Of a DNA stretch of 64,000 nt, positions 35,871 to 49,106 are shown piece by piece. Position numbers and translations under genes: made by a program. Within the stretch, counting starts at the first letter, position 1. Every line of letters starts with the position of its first letter. The stretch is from Adineta ricciae (Eukaryota; Rotifera; Eurotatoria; Adinetida; Adinetidae), in NCBI GenBank assembly GCA_905250025.1, contig CAJNOJ010000049.1, positions 372,001-436,000 of the forward strand. The letters run 5' to 3'. Below the pieces are notes generated by a model. It saw only the letters and a list, made by a program, of their open reading frames with translations, was not told where the DNA came from and did no database searches.

Positions 35871-36142
35871 GAAATCGATTTGTACTGAATTTCTAATAAT
35901 AAGACAATGAACAAGTTTTGGCATTGATTTCTTTTCAGATTATTTGCGAGTCTCCGTTCATTTTTATTGAATCGTTTTCTTTTTTTTTTTATAAAACAAA
36001 AATAACTTTCATTCGAGTTTAAAATAAGTAAATAAATAAAAACAACGTTCGTGATTAGAAAGACAATGTCGTTTATAAACTACATCTGACAGAGTAAAGA
36101 AAAAAACAATATGTATTGAAATCGAACAACAAGAAATGGATC

Positions 36143-37447
36143 TCACGTAATTTTCACCGGTTTTTTCTTGGAAATTTTCTTTAATAAACGACAAGGATTA
36201 TTTAGAAATCGAGGAGATTTACAAAATTCACTAACTAAAATTTCATCGGAATTAAATATAAATTGTTTATCATGAAATGCAATAGCACGTGATAAACGTA
36301 ATGAAGCATCATGTGTCATTTTATGGAATGATATTAAATGCAAGTAAATATTTGTGTTACATGTATAACCCGAGCATAAACGTGTTCCGTGTTTATATTG
36401 AATGCCATACACACCATATTTTGTCAATGGACATCGTTTAATCAATGAATAACGTGGTGTTGTACGAAGAATCGGTTGAGCAGAAGTTGAAGAAAAGAGA
36501 ATTCGACCTGGTGATGAATAACCGTGGAGAAGAAGATCTGTTATAAGCAATGACGATGAATATAGATTCAAATTATGAGATGAAGTTAAATGTTGCCACA
36601 AGGGAGGAGCAGGATGATGACCTTCACCATTAGCTAACACATCACGACAAGGAAAATTTGAAAGACCATGATGCATATCAAGACCAAACGAAGATGCAAG
36701 AGAATACAATGGACATGGACCAACAAAAGATAAGATTCTGCTTTCACTTGGCTACAATGAATAGATTGTAAAGAAAATGATCGAAAAGATAATTCTACTT
36801 ACTGGAATATTCGTAGGTTTCTCATGTCTAGAGAAAGATACATTGTAGATATTGTAGAAATAACAATTCATTAAACATACCGATGCTTTGCAGCAAGGAC
36901 AGCCATTGTTTGTGCAATGATATGATCATTAGTCATTTGAGTTATTTCCATGATATTTTCAGTATGAATATAAGTAATATTGATATTTCTAGAAAAGCAA
37001 AATCGAAGGAAATTCACCTTGACGAAAGCAATATAGCATACGGATTTGTATTTAATAGATTATTCAAATGATGTTGCTGTACGGATTGATTAATGGGTTG
37101 GAGAACATTACCTAGAATATTCAACTTTTGATTCTATTCACAGGAAAAATATTGTTTACCTCCTTCGAAACTATCACTGGACATATTTTCGTCTTCGTCG
37201 TCTAAATCTTCGTCGTCTTCATCACTGAGTCCATTCGAAGTGAAATCTTCTTCGTTGTTGGTATCGGGTAACGGTTGGGTATTTTCATCATTCTCAACTG
37301 TTCGAAAGAAGAAAGTCGAGATTTCTGAGAGAAAATATGCGATCACTTACTGGTTGGCTCTTCAACCAAATGAGGTTTAGTTGAGTTATCGTCGAGTAAA
37401 TGAATTCGAATCAGATCTGTGGAATCTTTCGACTTTTTCTGATGCAT
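36143..37447 (-). CDS. Unrecognised protein with acidic N terminus
   Basis: Minus strand, ATG 37447 (MHQKKSKDSTDLIRIHLLDD) to a stop at 36143, in about six exons with short introns. An acidic low-complexity block (SDEDDEDLDDEDENMSSDS) is followed by a segment rich in Gln/Asn/His (NQSVQQHHLNNLLNTNPYAI), a helical piece (MTNDHIIAQTMAVLAAKHR), then a conserved-looking globular part containing RILSFVGPCPLYSLASSFG, CRDVLANGEGHHPAPPLW, PLTKYGVYGIQYKHGTRLC and a basic tail KKISKKKPVKIT. I do not recognise the family. It starts 131 bases after the UBASH3 stop on the same strand. No signal peptide or membrane segment. Nuclear or cytosolic location is a guess from composition. Confidence 0.7.
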
Positions 37448-37577
37448 TTTATCTAAAAAGTCGGCTGAAAATCAATTTACTGTTCTCATTTATTCAGTAA
37501 AACTATCAAGTAAAAAAAACGAGAAAGAGAAAGAGGAGAAAACACTGCATACGATCAAATAAAAAGAAAACAAAAGT

Positions 37578-40500
37578 TTATTTCATCGTTTGCCAATCAT
37601 ATGATGCATTATTTGCATGTTGTAACGGTGGAATGGGCGGCGCTTTCAACGCCCATTGTCCATCCGATGGATTTCGTTCACATAATTGTAGACCCAAGTA
37701 AGGCACTTTACGAATAACACCATTGAAATCAGCGTAGGAACGAGGAATAAGCAAACATAGTTGACGCGTACAAACTTCGAGTGTTGCAGCATGACCAATG
37801 AAAAATATATTAGCACCTAGAAGATGTCCGAGGAAAATGAAAAGATTTCAACGAGTCAATGTTCTCTGTTACCAGTTAGTTTATGTCTGTCGGTTATTTG
37901 TTGAGTTACTTTGAAAGAACGATTGTAATAATCGATCGCCTTTTCATCTCGGGAAAGTTTCTCCAATGGAATGATTGGTCGATAATTTTTATCAATATTA
38001 AAAAGATTGATTTCTTCATCTTCATGGATATTCATATCTGATGTAGTAAAGAATGATGGTAAACCACGTTCGTACCAACCTAAGAATTCGAACAGGCCAG
38101 GTTCAACACGAATCTTCACCCGATCTTCTATGCCCATGCCTAAAGAGAGATCATTTCCGACTGGATTCGAATGAAAAGGTTCGCAAACCTTGTAGAATGT
38201 AATGGGCCGTTTGAATACAACGAAGCGAAGGCGAAGAATAACAATATTGAGCGAAAGAATCATTGGCAGCTAATGCTTCGCCCGTTAGGCGAGCTTGACT
38301 AGCACCAATTTCAGTTATAGGAGAATCACCAACAAAGTCACGGAATGGATTTCGACGACGAGGTAAAGTCATCGGCATATTCAAATTCATACGATGATAT
38401 TTTCCTGAAATAGTTCATATGATTCGATATAACTAGAACAAAGAGGGAGAGAGAGATCAGTAACAATACCTGATTTATCGAAAGCGGTCTCTGCCCATGA
38501 TGGACCGAATGCAAAATCGACACGTTCACCATGACGAATACAAAATAGTCGAATTAAACCTGGAGTAGTAGTCGTCGTTAACGGATCCGATCGACCATTC
38601 TAAAATTTTGATGTGTTTATGTTTAATCTCAAGATAAGATGAGAAAATTCATACTGTATAGTTCGTTCGTGGCAATAAAATTGATCGTTTTGATAATGTT
38701 CGAACTTCATTAGTACTATTCGGATTCTTTTCTTCATTTGACGGAATATGATTAGTTTCCGCAGACTCTGTCGTCGAGTTTTCATTGATTAACGATGCTG
38801 ATCTGAAAACAAAGACAATATTTGCAACTTTCATTGACGTGGAACCTCGTTCTTACTTATGTAATGTCCATGAATCTGTTTCTGACGTTTTTCTTAAGTT
38901 TTTCAATGGAAATAGACCTTCTTCACCTGTTGAATGAGATCGACCTAGAAACAAAGAATCAAGAAATCAAATATGAATCAACCCAATCAATAAGCAAAAT
39001 TTCTATTCGATTTAAGTGTTTTTTTGTCCTATTCTCCTAGACTAATATTTTGATAATTGATTTCTTTTTTCGAGCATAACGAATTTCATTGATTGTTGCT
39101 TTAATGATATTGTCTACCTTGATGGAGAATCAGTTGAATAAGTTCGAATTGATGTTGTCTCTGTTCTCGATGGATTCGTTCTTCACGTTCTTGATCGAGA
39201 CGTTTCTGTTCGTCAAAAAAAGACATAAAGCGTTGTTCCGTTGCTTGCTGTGCAACGAGAAATTTATTGAAAACCGATTGAAGAATATCATCAATCAGAT
39301 ATGCCTGATGTTTATAAGGTGACATTGATTTTAAATAAACATCCATTTCATCTGTTATTGGTATTTGATCTTGTGGATCATTGATCTCATCTGTGTCATC
39401 GATGGCTAAAAGATTTGAACTAGTTCGAGTCGACTGAAGAGTAGGATAAGGATCTTCTGGCCGTTGAATATAATCCGGGGATGAATCGCCCAAAAATTCA
39501 TGTTGTTCATCAGTTTCATTCATTGACTGGAGGAGGAAAAAGATTTGAAAAGTTTAGTGAAAATGAAAAATAAAAGGTAATTCTTGCCTTATTATCATCA
39601 TCATCATCATCGGTATGTTCATCGGGTTCATTAGTATTCATATTTAAAACAACATCCTCATTTTCATTCTCAACATTTAAATCTGTTTGTATTGGTAATT
39701 GTGACTGTTGTTGAGATAGCGTACGTTTCTTAGTTCGTTGACGTTTGTATTTATGACCAAATAGATAATGAAGATCATCATAGAAACGACAAGAACCTGT
39801 CGATTGGCCTTGTTCTTCGTGTAGAGCACGCGCTTGTTTATATGAGAATTTCAGATTTTTCACTCGGCCACGTATTTGATTCCAGTCACGATTGAAACCA
39901 GCTCGTTTCAGACGTTCAGCTATTTCATGGTAGATTTCACGTGTTCGGACACTTTCGATTGCTTTCAATATTCTTTCATCTTTCAAGAGATCTAAGAGAA
40001 CACGTGTCTCTTCCAAATCCCAAATCAATGCGCGTTGATGGAAACGTCGAACAGGCTTTGGAGATAATGGTCCATTGACGGACGGCGGATTATTCGATAA
40101 ATTTTGCGTCAGCATGTCCAATCTTACCTCGGAGTCGTCTTCTTCTTCTTTCTTCAACAAATGCGCAACTTCAATATTGTCTTTACGACACTCGCGCACA
40201 CTTTGGTCAAAAGAAAAAATGAGCCAACGTCACTAGCAGTACACTATGCTGCAACTAGACTACTACTCTTACTACAATCATTACTATTGCTACTCGCTTG
40301 TTGTGCTATGATGTAGCTTGTATGTGTATGTGTGTGCGTCGTTTGCTTTTCTCTCTTTCGCTCTTCGTTCTCTTGTGTGCGCAAGACGTACATCTAGTAA
40401 AGAAGCATCGAAGGTGACTGTGTCTTATGCCTTATGCGTTGTTAGAGAAACGAAGAGCATTTTGTATGCGTGTGCAAGAGAGAAAGAGCGGAGTCTCTCA

Positions 40501-41835
40501 AAGGCCACACAAACACATAGACGCATGATGAAATACTCTTATTCTTTCTCGTGATAGATGATAGGGAAGAAAGCGAAAAAGCGAGAAGCAAAGAAACATA
40601 TATCAAGAAAGAACATAAAAGACAACTTAATTAAAGCTTACTCACCAAAGACATTTTCTTCTTCGCCTATTCGACCATTATCAAGTACCATAAACAGATC
40701 ATTCGCTTTTAATGAAAGACAATTGTGAATAGTTGTGTCTCGTGCCGCTGAGACGACTCGATATACAACCTAGAAGACGGAGAGAGAAAAAGAAACGGTC
40801 ATATACACATTCGTTTGCTTTAGTCGAATTTGTTACGAGAGAAAAAGAAAGAAACTGGTACGAACTTCATTCGTCGAAGATTGTTCACGTGAATATAGTC
40901 GTAGAGTCCAATTAACAGTTCGATCGAGATCGATACAAACTTTGGCAAGTTGCAGTAATGATGCACGTTGATCAGCAGAAAGATTGAATAGAGATGTTAA
41001 ACCATGAGTCAATGTCAAATGTGCTAATTTTTTTGCAGGCAATATGGAAACATTAGGTACTAAAATGAATTATTCGAGATCAACAAGTATATTCATTGAT
41101 TGGAAAAAACCTATTTGCTCGAATTGTTGTTTGATCATATCGAAAATATTTTCAAGAGCTTTTTTACTCTCGGGATCAGGTATGAGCATAAGATAATCGC
41201 TTGTCGAATGTAAAACAATGCGTAGAAGTTGTTTGAATAAACTATGATATTGGCGAACAACTGAATCAAAGATTTTATGTAATGTATGCACAAATTGATC
41301 GGGTACGTAGAAGAAACTTGATAATTTAAAAGCACGTAGATGTTGTCGATCTCTTAGAGCGGTTTCTTTGATAAGAAAACGAAATGTTTCCGAGCTAAAC
41401 GTTCGGATTTGTTCGTTGAGACGTTCATCCGGACAAAGTAGAATAATGAATTCTGTTCGGATCAGTTTATCATCATCATGTCGTTGAAAAAGCCTGATTG
41501 ATGTAAAACAATAAGCAGAACAAGTTTATTTTCTATGCAGTGATTACCTCTTACCAATCGGTAGCTGCTTGCAGCGAACGAAAACCTGTGGCAACGCATG
41601 CACGTTCACTAAAACAATGAATAATAGCGAAAAAAGAAACAAAAAAAAATCGAAATTTCTCAACATACGCTTTCTCTTTCGGTATTCCGAGTTTCGTCGT
41701 CAGTAGTGTCAAGTAGGATGATTTCGATAAGATTTGTTCTTCTTGTTCATTGGTTTCAGCAGGCGGTTGTGACCAACGTTTACTATTGGAATTATCATGA
41801 AGATTTTTTCGTACAGATCGTCGTCGCACGGACAT
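37578..41835 (-). CDS. UBASH3: UBASH3 (Sts/TULA) protein: UBA, 2H-phosphoesterase-like, SH3, histidine phosphatase
   Basis: Reads from ATG 41835 (MSVRRRSVRKNL) to a stop at 37578. Order matches vertebrate UBASH3A/B: split UBA (LTTKLGIPKEKA...GFRSLQAATDWLF), 2H-like domain (second motif KKLAHLTLTHGL), SH3 (NDLFMVLDNGRIGEEENVFG joined to STGEEGLFPLKN and DSWTLH), then the PGM-type phosphatase (CIRHGERVDFAFGPSWAE, LNMPMTLPRR, CYSSPSLRCIQTAHYILQGL, VEPGLFEFLGWY, FFIGHAATLEVC, RKVPYLGLQLCE). The RHGER His and the second catalytic His are present, so phosphatase activity is plausible. The first HxT of the 2H domain is replaced by AFKLSS. The SH3 is split by a 1.7 kb intron (38945-40645) containing a separate Myb/SANT gene, while other introns are short. 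In vertebrates it dampens tyrosine-kinase signalling; that role here is inferred. Confidence 0.93.
39101..40115 (-). CDS. Myb/SANT-like (trihelix, Myb_DNA-bind_4) DNA-binding protein nested in a UBASH3 intron
   Basis: Minus strand, exons 39588-40115 and 39101-39526. ATG 40115 (MLTQNLSNNPPSV) is the first Met in frame; the open frame extends upstream to 40199 without ATG. The domain is ALIWDLEETRVLLDLLKDE...IYHEIAERLKRAGFNRDW...IRGRVKNLKFSYKQAR...CRFYDDLHYLFG, a trihelix/SANT module with the usual Trp/Phe positions. A basic patch (KYKRQRTKKR), an Asp run and a C-terminal coiled coil (FFDEQKRLDQEREERIHREQ) for dimerisation follow. The exon join AAG/GCAAGA...CCAG is a GC-AG intron. Total 317 residues. 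Such proteins are often domesticated from Harbinger-type transposons. It lies entirely within the intron at 38945-40645, on the same strand as its host gene. Targets unknown. Confidence 0.82.
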
Positions 41836-44073
41836 TGAACTAAATTGACATAGAAATAGTGAATCAGTTTAAAGTATAACTCAAAGATATTGTGACAATG
41901 AAGGAAGGAAAAACTAATCAAGCGGATCGTTCTGCTTCTCCTTCTTTTTCGAGCTTTTTCTCTGAATGTGTAGGAAAAAAGCGTTTGTACGGTTACTGTC
42001 GATTGATCAAAATCGAGATAAAAGCTCTTTTGACAATAACTATGCTTAATTAGTTAACGTACTTGATTGTATGGTAAATACCCGAATGCGTCGATTGAAA
42101 AAAACCAATGACTTCATTAAGTTCTGATTAATAACAAGAATAACTGATAAATACATTAAAAAATAAAAAAACAATTAAGGTACGTGAAATCGGGAAGAAG
42201 AAAAAGGGGACAGGTAGTATGATGTCATAGTCAAATCTTTAATGATGACTCATGTTTCATGAACAGAGCGCGATTTGATTTGGTTAATTATCCTACTATT
42301 CAAAATTTTCTATTACGGTGAGATTTTACAGAAATTTGTATCGAGTTCATGTTGGAATAAGATCATTTTCTTGATAAAATAAAGCTTCAAGAAATATGTT
42401 TTAGATCGAAAATATTTGATTGTGTCACCCTCTATAGTTTTGTATAAAATAACGATTCATGTAGGATAGGAGTAGATCAATACTGCTATAATACAATACA
42501 GAGGAGAATTGGATCTTATCGCTTCTTCATTAAATTCTATCGATTTAATCAAAATGACTTATTTAGTTCGAGGTACCGCAGGTGACGCTATTGAAAATTA
42601 TCTTGATGACAGCTTCGAATGGCAGGATGTAGATGCAATCGAAGAACATCACAATATTGGAGTTTGATTAATGTATGGGAAATGATTTCCAGAGACATAT
42701 GCTTCTCGAAAACTATAAATCTGCATTCGTAGTCTTCTGGACGATGTGCAATCCGTATGTAATCGTTTTTTTACAAGAGTGGCGTGGGGCAAACCTCATT
42801 TACAATCTCGTGCTGCAAGGAGAACTACTAAAATAAGCTCAATGACGTATCAAACAATTTCGCTGATCACTAGTTTGATCAATCATTCCTTCAGTACGTC
42901 TTTGAATAGTGGAAACACGATTGTTTCAGGAATGGGAATAGTGTAAAAGAACTTGATGATATTGAAACAAGTCGAGTCAGATAAAGAAATACATATTCAA
43001 GACGGCAATTACATGTCAACTACAATGCATCTCTTACTCAAATTTGTCGATAGAAGACTAATTTTATCAAAAGTATTCGTTTAGAAATAGTTATAAGACT
43101 GTAAAAATATCATTATATTCTACCTGCTATCTTTTTCGAGAATTAACTATTCCATAGTGGTACAAAAATCTATCCTTATTGATCTTGATAACAGATATAA
43201 TTGTAGAAATAAATGAATTTGTATCAGATTATCCGAGAGACTTCTAGTGACTGATAACGCATTCATCTACGCACGATGCAAAATGAGAAAATAAAAATCA
43301 TATATGATACAACCGTCTGTGACAAATTGACGCGCACATTTCCATCGACTTCGTTTTTGTCTTAATTCCACCCTCCAGACACGAAACTTTATCACCAAAG
43401 CTCTTCAATTATCATCTCTCTACGCATATATATATATAGATTATAATCAAGCAGAACTAAACCATCTACTAACCAATCTTTCTCGACTCAGTGTCCAACA
43501 GAGTCTCAACGCTACTATTTTCATACTATGGTAGACATTGAAATACGAAGATCTCGTCTATGACCTCAGTTTCTTGTTTATTGTACGTAATAGATGTGTT
43601 TAGAGATAGTTTTCCGATGATTGACTACTTGTTTTTTTTTGTCTATTTCTTGTTATTTCTTATTAACCGTCGAATAATTGTACTTGGTTAATAAAAACGT
43701 CGACACCATTCTCCTAAGCAGTCGCTGTAAACAGAGAGAAATAAATTTTTCTCAGTCGGTTTTATATATATATTTAACAAGCACTCGTAGTCGCTCTTAT
43801 CATTGACAATTGTCGTTTGATTAGAAATATGAGAAGAGAGTAGAAGTCAATAAAATGACAAATGTACATAGCTCGAACTCGTATTGGATTGGTTGACATG
43901 ACATGCGAATGAAAACGTCCTCTTTATCCCTCTCTTCGATGCTTTCCAATCAAAAACATTCACTTGTACATATCGTATGAATGTGTAACTATTGATGGAT
44001 CGATGTCTTGTTTATGAGATCAATTTGTATTGTTTTCAGTATAGATATTTTATCAGTATATTTTCAGATATCG
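41836..44073. other. Divergent intergenic region between UBASH3 (-) and PAK (+)
   Basis: 2.2 kb with no supported gene. A small + frame at 42554-42667 (37 codons, ATG to stop; MTYLVRGTAGDAIENY...) is followed by bases translating to YKSAFVVFWTMCNP, faintly like a thioredoxin core, then more broken frames to about 42950. It may be a gene relic or a short-exon gene that I cannot assemble. TA repeats occur at 43428-43439 and 43766-43774. Confidence 0.4.
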
Positions 44074-46531
<2,458 letters not shown>

Positions 46532-47737
46532 TGTCGACCTATTCATATTTTTGCTATAACCGAGTGTCTTCGTCATTTCATTTCTTCTCAGTCTTTATCA
46601 GATACATCTGCTTCTTTGTTTTCTTTGTCTTATTTGAGCTTTTACATTTATTTATACTGTACACGACAATCTAATACTTAATCTCCAATTTTCATTTGTA
46701 TGGTACATACATTCTAAATGAAAAACTGTTGAGTTTAGCGAAGAAAAACTTTCATCATAGATCTTTGTTTAGCTCGTTTTCTTCGTCTCGCTTGCTTGTG
46801 AAATGTGTGTTTATTTGTTTGGTCTTCCGTGCTGAATATATCAATGTTTTGTTTTGCTTCTATTAATTTTGATAATGGATGTTTTAGTGCGAAGAAATTT
46901 CTAATAAACCATTTTATCGAGTCAAGAATACCAAGAAAAAAAGAATGCGTCACTTCAGTTTGATCAATGAGTGAAAGTAATTGACATTAACAACACAATC
47001 AGTTTTAATAAGCGTGAAACTAGGTTAAACGTCGGTTGATCAAAGACGACAGTTGACAGATAAGAACTGTCAACAGTAGAAGATTTGACAGAGTACAAGA
47101 AACAATTTCAGCTGAATTACTTTTTCAATACCAAACGGAATCGTTTGACGATTTTTTAAATAAATTCTTTTAGTCGAAAAGAATCGTATAAACAACAATT
47201 GCATTGATCGTGTACTTTCGCGAGTCGATTTCTTTTTCTTTATTTATTTAACAGCATTTTGAACTTGCAAATCAAATGTGCATGAATAAATTTTTACTGA
47301 GTGCTTAAACTTAGAATTGTTCTGAACTTCTGCCACTATCAACGTTCTTTTGTCATTTTAAATGGAATATTTTCTTTTCATTTCCTTTTCTATTAAAGAA
47401 AAAAAAAGACTTTCAACTAATATGGATACAACTATGTTCACAATTTTCTTTCTCACACCTGACTTCTAGGATATCATATTATTGTTAAATAAGGAGCGAA
47501 AAGTTTTCTTCTGTTTTTCACCTGTACTTGATCTTGTCAATGACTACGTGTTTGTCAATCAGCCGGAGTTCTCTTTTTCTCTCCGATCAACAATTATTAC
47601 ATTGAATAGGTCGCCTGGGAGAAGTTTTTTAACGTTCTGTCTCGACGTTTTTATTTCTCTATAATTATTTGAAAAGAATCACTCACTATAATTCTACTTG
47701 ACTTGCTCTCGTCAGTTGGAATATAAAACAAGGGAAA
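46532..47737. other. Intergenic, no gene seen
   Basis: PAK 3' flank and the upstream region of the TEX26-like gene. AT-rich with homopolymer tracts; small frames at 46735-46953 (-) and 47482-47664 (+) look random. Confidence 0.5.
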
Positions 47738-48487
47738 ATGGAAACCTGTATTCAAACTCGACCGATGACATCACATCGAATTCGATCATATGAAACAACG
47801 TATCAACGAGAATATTCAATTGTAAGAAAAGCAACAAATATCGATGAAGGTGTTCCAGCAGGCCAACGATTTTTAATCGGATGTCCCTATGAATTAAATG
47901 AACCGGTGGGTATAACATCATACACAGATGATTATCCCGAGAAAACTAATATACAACGAGAACCAATTATTCGACCGAATACGCCTCGAGCTAATCGACC
48001 ACATACGCATCCACAATTTCCTTACATACCACGACAATCAGTGATTACCTCTTCAGATATTACGGAAAAGATTAAACAAGCGCTGAAAAGTCAATTCACT
48101 ACAACTTATCGCACAGATTTCCTTGGTAAGTCAAAAGCGATCTTCATTTATCGAGCTGCTTTCTTTTGTCTATGTTCAGGAGCTCCACAAGGCTTCCCTC
48201 TCCCATTAGCTTACAATTCGTCACGATCATTTTGGCGTAATCGAGCTTATCAGCCTTCAAATAGTGAACAAAAGTGTTCTCTTCGACCAACAACAGCTCC
48301 TGTTGGTCGTTATGCTTACACTCGTCGTGCTCCGGCAGAAGCAATTATTCCACTGACATTACCTATGTGGAGAAAAGGATCTTCTCAAACATCGTACAAA
48401 ACCGAATTTAGTGAAAAAGCGCCATCTGAACTTTACATGAAAAACTTCGTTGATCATTTTAGTGGACCTATGGATCAACAGAAATAG
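47738..48487 (+). CDS. TEX26-like / microtubule inner protein-like small protein
   Basis: Exons 47738-48125 and 48180-48487 (GTAAGT...TTCAG, phase 1) encode 231 residues. The sequence repeats short Tyr-centred motifs: ETTYQREYSI, ITSYTDDYPEK, FTTTYRTDFLG, TSYKTEFSEK. Such T-x-Y-x-x-(D/E)-(Y/F) repeats occur in sperm and ciliary microtubule proteins, and the segment IKQALKSQFTTTYRTDF resembles human TEX26 (ALSNQF...RDF). No globular domain, signal peptide or membrane segment. Likely an axonemal protein; assignment is tentative. The 54-base intron is a multiple of three without stops, so an 18-residue longer form is possible if it is retained. AATAAA at 48574. Confidence 0.7.
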   Translation: METCIQTRPMTSHRIRSYETTYQREYSIVRKATNIDEGVPAGQRFLIGCPYELNEPVGITSYTDDYPEKTNIQREPIIRPNTPRANRPHTHPQFPYIPRQSVITSSDITEKIKQALKSQFTTTYRTDFLGKSKAIFIYRAAFFCLCSGAPQGFPLPLAYNSSRSFWRNRAYQPSNSEQKCSLRPTTAPVGRYAYTRRAPAEAIIPLTLPMWRKGSSQTSYKTEFSEKAPSELYMKNFVDHFSGPMDQQK

Positions 48488-48573
48488 TCTTTGGCTTTGC
48501 GTCACATCCGTGTTCTCATAACAATCAAAACGTCTTTATATCTCAATTCTGAAAGCACCTATAATGTACGATT

Positions 48574-48579
48574 AATAAA
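48574..48579 (+). terminator. Poly(A) signal AATAAA
   Basis: Canonical hexamer 87 bases after the stop of the TEX26-like gene, followed by a second overlapping AATAAA-like motif. Confidence 0.5.
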
Positions 48580-49106
48580 ATAAAATATAGAATAAGCAAC
48601 TCATCTTTCACATTCTGTAATTATAATTCCAAGGTAGATTGACTTGCAGGAAAATGCATATGAGATTATTCATGAGCACAAATGTATATCCACTAACGGA
48701 AAATGTATTAAGAATATGCAATATCGTCGCATGTTTCAGATGTATTGAGTAAATTGTGCACAGTAGAAGTCGTTTAAGTGATGCAGCTATGATTCATCTG
48801 ATAGCGTATAAAATAGAAAGAGAAAAAAAAAGAACAGCTGAATTTTATATTTTGTCCACGTTATAATTTTTCCAAGCTATAGATTTCCATTTTTTTTTAT
48901 TAAATGAAAAAAATATTGATTTGTTGTGTGCATGCGAACAACAGACGTGAGTAAATTTGATCAAGATTGTCATTCTAAGTTCCTATAAATATGTTAAAAC
49001 TAAAGCCATGATATACTGTGTCATTTGACTTTTTCTTTTATTGCGCAAGATTTTCGTCATTTTAGATGCTGTTACTACACACAATCTATTTACTTTAGGA
49101 GTTAAC
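48580..49106. other. Intergenic, upstream of the ZZ-reductase gene
   Basis: No coding frame supported. A polypyrimidine run and AG just before 49101 (TTTACTTTAG) may be a splice or trans-splice acceptor immediately upstream of the ATG at 49107. Confidence 0.4.

Noticed and set aside
49041-49106. Extension of the ZZ-reductase frame upstream of ATG 49107
   Set aside because: No in-frame ATG; a TTTAG acceptor-like site sits just before the ATG.
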